A DNA stretch of 24,940 bases from Entomortierella parvispora (Eukaryota; Mortierellomycota; Mortierellomycetes; Mortierellales; Mortierellaceae): NCBI GenBank assembly GCA_963573315.1, contig CAUYJH010000048.1, forward strand, positions 1 through 24,940. The letters run 5' to 3'. Under the pieces are notes generated by a model that had not been told where the DNA came from, ran no database searches, and saw only the letters and a list, made by a program, of their open reading frames with translations. Below, in pieces: positions 20,501 to 24,940 of the stretch (its first letter is position 1; the number at the start of each line of letters is the position of its first letter). The translations under genes and the position numbers were made by a program.

Positions 20501-21043
20501 CAACTCTCAAGTTCCGACATACCACTGCACCAAAACCAAGAACGACTGCAAGGGACAGCATTCCCCCCATCCACTGTTTTGTCGTCTCCCGGAAATATTT
20601 TCACCTATCTGGCTTGCTCGCCTCCACGGAAACCCCTCTGGAAGTCACGGTCATCACGGACACGGCTGGAGCGGACCGCATCTACGGACCCACGTCTAGA
20701 GACCTCAGGTCAATTGCCCCATTTCCCAATTGGTCTCTTGCCGAAACGTGCAGAGACTAGCAATATCTCTATCACTGGGCGTAGTGTCCGCGGAGGTGGT
20801 GGCGGCGGCAGTGGCAACAGTGACCGCCTGGAAAGGGAAAAGGAAGTGATTCTCATCGATAGCAGTGACGACAACGATGGAGGCGACGACAACGACAACG
20901 ACATCATTCCTTTCACACTGGCAGCTTCGGCTCTGAAAAATACAGGCAGCCAGGACTATGATGCGATCTTTGGGACGGCTACAAAGTTAATGCCCCAAGA
21001 ACCCATGCACAGCGAAGATGAAAACTGGCTAGAGTTTGGTTGA
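17554..21043 (+). CDS. DCLRE1C: Artemis-type (DCLRE1C) metallo-beta-lactamase/beta-CASP nuclease
   Basis: Structure-specific DNA nuclease of the SNM1/Pso2 group, expected in the nucleus for end processing in non-homologous end joining. Exons 17554-17826, 17906-18006, 18089-18266, 18358-18828 and 18911-21043 with introns of 79-91 nt give 1051 residues. Seen: start MSTFDGLIREFPSVAID, very like Artemis MSSFEG; HVHSDH at 32-37; HHCPG with His119; LYTGDAR with Asp140; YLDTT near 173; beta-CASP WTFGYE near 209; and CHASLSEL with His348. His229, His263, Cys265 and Cys271 match in order and spacing the extra zinc ligands of human Artemis, which argues for Artemis rather than Pso2 or Apollo. The tail after about 400 is long, Ser-rich and disordered, with a basic stretch KHLRHKMKKLKRQLR and two SUMO-interaction-like motifs (772-780 and 986-995). 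No clear LIG4-binding motif is seen. A plus-strand AATAAA follows at 21060-21065. Confidence 0.88.
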
Positions 21044-21059
21044 GTTTATAGAACAGCAA

Positions 21060-21065
21060 AATAAA
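21060..21065 (+). terminator. AATAAA polyadenylation signal of the Artemis-type gene
   Basis: Plus-strand AATAAA 17 nt after the stop at 21041-21043. The recombinase remnant ends on the opposite strand only 33 nt further on, so the two are convergent and nearly touching. Confidence 0.6.
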
Positions 21066-21097
21066 TCGAAGAAAGTATATTATCAGAGGGAGTCGGT

Positions 21098-21890
21098 CTA
21101 TGATATGACTCCAGAGGTTTTACCGAGCATGGCCTCAGTGAAGCTCATCTTGGTCTGACTGGCGATCCGGTAAAAATGTTGAAGCGTTTCTGGAAAAGAC
21201 CAATTGCCAAGTGCGATGATATCATCGATGTGAATGCCATCTTCGGCTGCGGCGGTAGAGCCCAAGGCACGGGGCTTGACTCGGCGTGAAGCGCGTTCGA
21301 TCTCAGGGGTTTTGATCGAAATGGTGTCCATTTGGTTTTGAGATCGTGTCCGAGCCAATTGGGAGGCCTTTGTTTCTTGCAAGGCGGATGAGAGGGGTGA
21401 TTGTGACCTCGATGGTCAGCAATACACGTCAAATACCGTTTGTGCGTTGAGACTGGGCAGAGACATATATCGTTGTTGGCAATGATGGTTACTGTTTCCT
21501 CGATTCTGCTACCCCTACGCTTCTCTTTGTGGAGTGGAATAAAGAGAGCGACCAAGGAAGAAGTGGACGTAGTTTGTTTCTCGTTGATGCATCGAATGTC
21601 GTCCGGATATAGAAGTCCACAAACGCCAAGTAACCAGCAAAGCTTGCGGGTGAGCTGCAGGAAAGGCAATTCGTCATCCGGAGGTACGGGGAGATATCGA
21701 GGGTGCCGATTTGAGTGGGACGAATGTGTCGTACTCTGATCGTTGTCATAAAAGCAGGATAAATTAGGGTTGCTATCGATGGGGGACTCGTGCTTGAGGC
21801 GAGCTATTATCGCTATGAGTTTCGACGGGACGGTTGCCGGTTTCCAGGACGGTCTATCTTCTTTGCGAGGATGTCGAGTCCATGAGCTCT
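21098..21890 (-). pseudogene. Broken tyrosine-recombinase (DIRS/Crypton-like) core
   Basis: Two minus-strand frames together read like a fungal transposon tyrosine recombinase. The first (about 21890-21410, no ATG of its own) runs through WKPATVPSKLIAIIARL, LTRKLCWLLGVCGLLYPDDI, IPLHKEKRRGSRIEETVTI and CPVSTHKRYLTC. The second, one base out of frame (about 21415-21098), carries KPRALGSTAAAEDG and IIALGNWSFPETLQHFYRI. The last segment fits the C-terminal box, with Trp in the His/Trp position and Tyr as nucleophile. The expected N-terminal half of the recombinase is short. Frame breaks and no start suggest a decayed copy; single-base assembly errors are the alternative. I recognise the family by pattern only, so DIRS versus Crypton is undecided. 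Confidence 0.55.
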
Positions 21891-22387
21891 TTCGAGATTC
21901 TGAGTTCGTAAGTCGTGGACATAGTGACTGATTCCGCGTATCTCGAGGAGGATGGTGGAGGAGTTGGACAAAGATTTTTCGGTCTCCTCTCTTGAGAGAC
22001 GCGGGTTCTTCAACGCCTCAAAGACTGTGTTATCCAAGCGGCGAGTAAGGGCTGCAAGTTTGGACTGGATGTTTTGGAGGTCTTGATCGTATTGTTGTCT
22101 CTCGCGGTGTTTCTCAGGCCAAGGTAGATCGGTGATTGCTGGGGCCGTGTAATGATGTTGTGAGTTCTTGGGGCATCTTGCAAGGGAGCGTTCAAGGTCT
22201 TTCCGTTCAGCAGCAGATTTCTTGGGGTCCTGGTCAGCAGGTGGATAGTAGAAGTTGGTGTAATCCTTCCAGGGCAGACTGAGAGGAGATACTCGTCGGC
22301 GTAATATTGCGTTTGGGGAATAGTGTAAAGGTAGCCACCCGTGTCATGATGAACGTGTTGAGCATTGTTGTTGTTGTTGACGTTCAT
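21813..22387 (-). pseudogene. 5' part of the recombinase element (gag-like, frame-broken)
   Basis: A minus-strand ATG at 22387 opens a short frame (Asn- and His-rich, then IPQTQYYADEYLLSVCP). Coding character then continues one base out of frame from WKDYTNFYYPPADQDPKKS (about 22271) to a TAG at 21813. The second part is charged and helical, with LAALTRRLDNTVFEALKNP and ISHYVHDLRTQNLERAHGL, which resembles the N-terminal gag-like part found ahead of recombinases in DIRS-type elements of Mucoromycota (from memory). It overlaps the recombinase frame by about 75 bases, which suggests one ancestral gene. No reverse transcriptase lies between the two parts. Confidence 0.45.
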
Positions 22388-22600
22388 TGGAATGAGTGAA
22401 ATTCGTTCTTGCCAGGAATGCGTTCCAATGCGCCAAAGAAAAGATGAGATTCCGCCTGGTCAAGGCCTCTATCGCGTTTTCATTCATTTAGCAGTCATTT
22501 AGTTTGGTTTTTCCCTTGTAGTTTATCGTAGGTCTGTGGCAATGGATGGCTACGATATCTGGAATGATCCACACAAATTCCCGCTCGTAAATCCTGGAAT
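22388..22600. other. Unassigned sequence between recombinase remnant and minisatellite
   Basis: About 210 bases of mixed composition with no open frame of note. It would hold the upstream flank of the recombinase remnant. I could not identify terminal repeats. Confidence 0.4.
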
Positions 22601-22907
22601 ATAATCGCGGTCGTTCCTTTGTCCTCTGCTTTTCAGATCCCATGATCATTCCCACTTATAATCCTCGAAAATAATCGCGGTCGTTCCTTTGTCCTCTGCT
22701 TTTCCAATCCCATGATCATTCCCACTTATAATCCTCGAAAATAATCGCGGTCGTTCCTTTGTCCTCTGCTTTTCCAATCCCATGATCATTCCCACTTATA
22801 ATCCTCGAAAATAATCGCGGTCGTTCCTTTGTCCTCTGCTTTTCTAATCCCATGATCATTCCCACTTATAATCCTCGAAAATAATCATGGCCGGGCCATT
22901 CCTTTGG
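22601..22907. repeat. 70-bp tandem minisatellite, four copies plus a diverged end
   Basis: The block ataatcgcggtcgttccttt recurs at 22601, 22671, 22741 and 22811, exactly 70 bases apart, and gtcctctgct at 22621, 22691, 22761 and 22831. A diverged fifth start (ataatcatgg) is at 22881. Copies differ at one or two sites (ttttcagatcc, ttttccaatcc, ttttctaatcc). Each unit contains the palindrome ATGATCAT. The uniform 70-bp unit without distinct spacers rules out a CRISPR array. Confidence 0.95.
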
Positions 22908-23234
22908 ATGTGCGCTTATTTTTGTCCCGATTTTAATCCTCAGTTTATGATCGCACCCGCTTCTTGTTTTTGTTGTGCAGTACTAGTGCTGCCCTGTTCA
23001 CGACTCACCGAGTATGATAGCGAGTCCAATGGCAAACTTACACAGGATACCAAAATTGTCCAGATCAATCACTTACTCAAGAGCCTAACGAAGGTGCCGT
23101 GTGCATACATCTTCGGAGGATTCAACGACACCCTCATGAGAAATGGAGGTTAGCGGACGAAATACTGTGGTATATTAAAAAGTTACTATTGAGAGAGGCC
23201 ATGAAAATCTTGGACGTGGATCGACCTCCTGTGA
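22908..23234. other. Unrecognised coding-like remnants after the minisatellite
   Basis: Two overlapping plus-strand frames (22887-23153 and 23099-23407) hold protein-like stretches such as LTQDTKIVQINHLLKSLTKV and LWYIKKLLLREAMKILDVDR in different frames. I recognise no family. The second runs antisense into the hydrolase gene. They could be a decayed mobile-element piece or chance frames. Confidence 0.25.
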
Positions 23235-24855
23235 TTATTTGTTCACGACATAGCTTGGCGCGCAGAGGAATGTGTACACAGATCCGTTTTGCACACCGTC
23301 CTCTGAGAACGTCCATCGGCTCGACAATCGGCCTTCTCTCTCTCGAGCGCGATGACCAAGAACAACGACATCGTAAAGATCATCGACCAGCATTCGGTTC
23401 AGGTTAAAGAAATTGTGTCGGATGGAATGAATGTTGACGTCCAAACTTGTCGTATCAATCACGTCCATGTCCAATACCTCTTGGGTGGGTGCGTAAATTA
23501 ATGTACGAGGCTGTCGACCAAGGGATTCCTTTCGACCCAATACCTCGCTCCAGAACAAGGCTCCATCATGGGCATCGGCGTACAAGGTGATATGGGGGCA
23601 GAACCGCGACAGCGACCAATAGTCCTCTTCCAAGAACACATCAAGATCCGCATCCGGGTTCAACAAAGTAAACGTCGCCAACTGAATCGGCGCAGACACA
23701 TCGTCACCTCCCAAACTGTCGTCACTTGCGCCACGTCCTCCTCCGCCTTGTGGCCTGCCTGGCATCGTATCTCGATAACGGACTGTCTTGCGGGGGCGCA
23801 GGGGAGAGTCGCTTTCAGCATTTGACATCATGGACGGCTCCACATCCACAACCTCGCGCTCCGCTAGCACACCATTAAAGAAACCCTTGCGAAGAGCAGA
23901 GAGCACAATCCTGGCGCCCATACTATGAGCCAAGACATGGACCCTTCGGAATCCAGCAGCGCGCAAGTCATCCATAAACTGCCTCAGGTCTCTGGCCACT
24001 TCATCCGAACACCCAACCCGTTTGGCATTGTAGTAACCCATGGTCGTCGATGATGGCCAACTAAAAACAAATGGCTTGATATACGGAGGAAATTCTCCCA
24101 AAGAGAGCAACTGTCCCAGACGTGCAATACCATAGGTCAAGGGACAATTGTAGCCATGCACGAAAACAAGGGCCTCGTAACCAGCTCGGGATGCTGTCAA
24201 AGACGAATTCCCAATGTCCAATACCTGACGCCATCCATCCACCACGAGACCGGCTTGATCAAGACGTTTTCTTCGACGAGCCTTATTATCAACGGATGAC
24301 CGTCCGCCCCCATCGGACCCCGATCCATTGTTGTTACTGGGCTCCTGTACTGCTAGGCGATTCATTGTGCCGGAATCCGAGTCACCATCATCGCTGGCGA
24401 TGCTCACGGCGCTGGAGCCACCTTCGGCTTGAGGCAATTGAAGAGCGGGTGTAATTGACGTGGTTCCCATAGGAGAGTTATTTGGTCCGATGGCCGGACT
24501 CAATTGCTGACCCTCGACTCCGAGGCCAGGAGGGCAGTAGCGGCGAACAGTCACCTCATTCGTATCAAATCTTCGACGGCTAGGTACATATCCTGGGATG
24601 AGGATGCCTCTATCCGTGTATCGGATCACAATGGATTTGGAGAGAGGTGCACTTCTGGGCGAGTTGAGTCCTCGGAAGCTGCCTCGGATGGAGGGTCGAC
24701 TTTGAAGACTCTCTGCAAATGTCGATAAGAATGATAAAGGATAAGCCAATGGGATGGTAGGCGCCTCTGGATCATCCTTGGCGTGCTGTTCAAGAACCGA
24801 ACGCAAAACGCCTGGGGCAACCACACGGACGTAAGGCAAGTGGTGGAAGAATTTT
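23235..24855 (-). CDS. DUF900-type alpha/beta hydrolase, 3' exon (gene continues past window edge)
   Basis: A 1621-nt terminal exon encodes 539 residues and begins at an acceptor (CGTTTTTTAG|A AAA TTC) at 24855 with a CTAAC branch-like site about 30 nt before it; the 5' exons lie beyond the window. Seen in order: a Ser/Gly/Asn-rich spacer (about residues 110-195 of this exon), VFVHGYNCPL (oxyanion strand and turn), VFSWPSS, LAHSMGARI with the nucleophile Ser, another disordered insertion (about 340-385), LLNPDADLDVF with the likely acid, and IHSIRHNFFNLNRMLVDDL with the likely His. The HGYN and AHSMG order fits the DUF900 hydrolases. Fungal members are mostly uncharacterised, so lipase or esterase activity is only expected by fold. 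No close AATAAA follows the TAA at 23237-23235. Confidence 0.8.
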
Positions 24856-24940
24856 CTAAAAAACGGGATGTCAAGTAAAAACCGTTAGAGCTGATGTCGA
24901 GGAAGGCAAATCTTCAAATGGATGAAGTTCTCTTGGAAAT
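24856..24940 (-). other. Intron end upstream of the hydrolase exon, cut by the window
   Basis: On the minus strand this reads toward the acceptor TTTTTTAG with CTCTAAC upstream. No suitable donor is seen within the 85 bases, so the intron probably begins outside the window, or a coding exon ends within it that I cannot define. Confidence 0.5.

Noticed and set aside
22601-22907. CRISPR-like array
   Set aside because: The whole 70-bp unit is repeated, with no distinct spacers, in a eukaryotic genome.

Overview
The window looks like a gene-dense nuclear segment of a filamentous, early-diverging fungus, most likely Mucoromycota and possibly Mortierella-like. Most introns are short (79-171 nt, a few longer) with GT..AG ends and frequent CTAAC branch points. 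AATAAA signals lie close behind several stop codons, and Gln/His/Ser-rich tracts interrupt otherwise conserved proteins. The placement rests on gene content recalled from knowledge (an Artemis-type nuclease and an STK32-type kinase, neither typical of yeasts), not on a search. All exon models were assembled by hand from splice motifs and reading phase, and every complete model divides into whole codons.

Layout, left to right: (1) the 3' part of a Gln/His-rich protein, +, 1-1239; (2) ALG7, the GlcNAc-1-phosphate transferase that starts N-glycan synthesis, -, 1552-3391; (3) an APC-superfamily amino acid/GABA-type permease, +, 4329-7345, whose reading frame appears to need a 4-nt micro-exon; (4) an AAAP-family amino acid transporter, -, 7655-9711; (5) a secreted or vacuolar serine carboxypeptidase of family S10, -, 10260-12465; (6) an STK32/YANK-type AGC kinase with a myristoylation start, a GC-AG intron and a large Gln/His insertion, -, 12877-16383; (7) an Artemis (DCLRE1C)-type metallo-beta-lactamase/beta-CASP nuclease, +, 17554-21043; (8) a frame-broken tyrosine-recombinase element, -, about 21098-22387; (9) a 70-bp minisatellite, about 22601-22907; (10) the 3' part of a DUF900-type alpha/beta hydrolase, -, 23235 to the window edge.

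Permease, AAAP transporter and carboxypeptidase are neighbours and could serve peptide and amino acid use together. This is an inference from adjacency, since they lie on different strands. ALG7/permease and kinase/Artemis are divergent pairs with 0.9-1.2 kb of shared upstream sequence. Permease/AAAP transporter and the first gene/ALG7 are convergent pairs. The right end (21.1-23.2 kb) is the only repeat-rich, decayed part.

I found no tRNA, rRNA, CRISPR array or obvious gene cluster for a secondary metabolite. The strongest unusual signals are the 4-nt micro-exon, the Artemis-type nuclease with its second zinc site and possible SUMO-binding motifs, and the broken recombinase element beside it.
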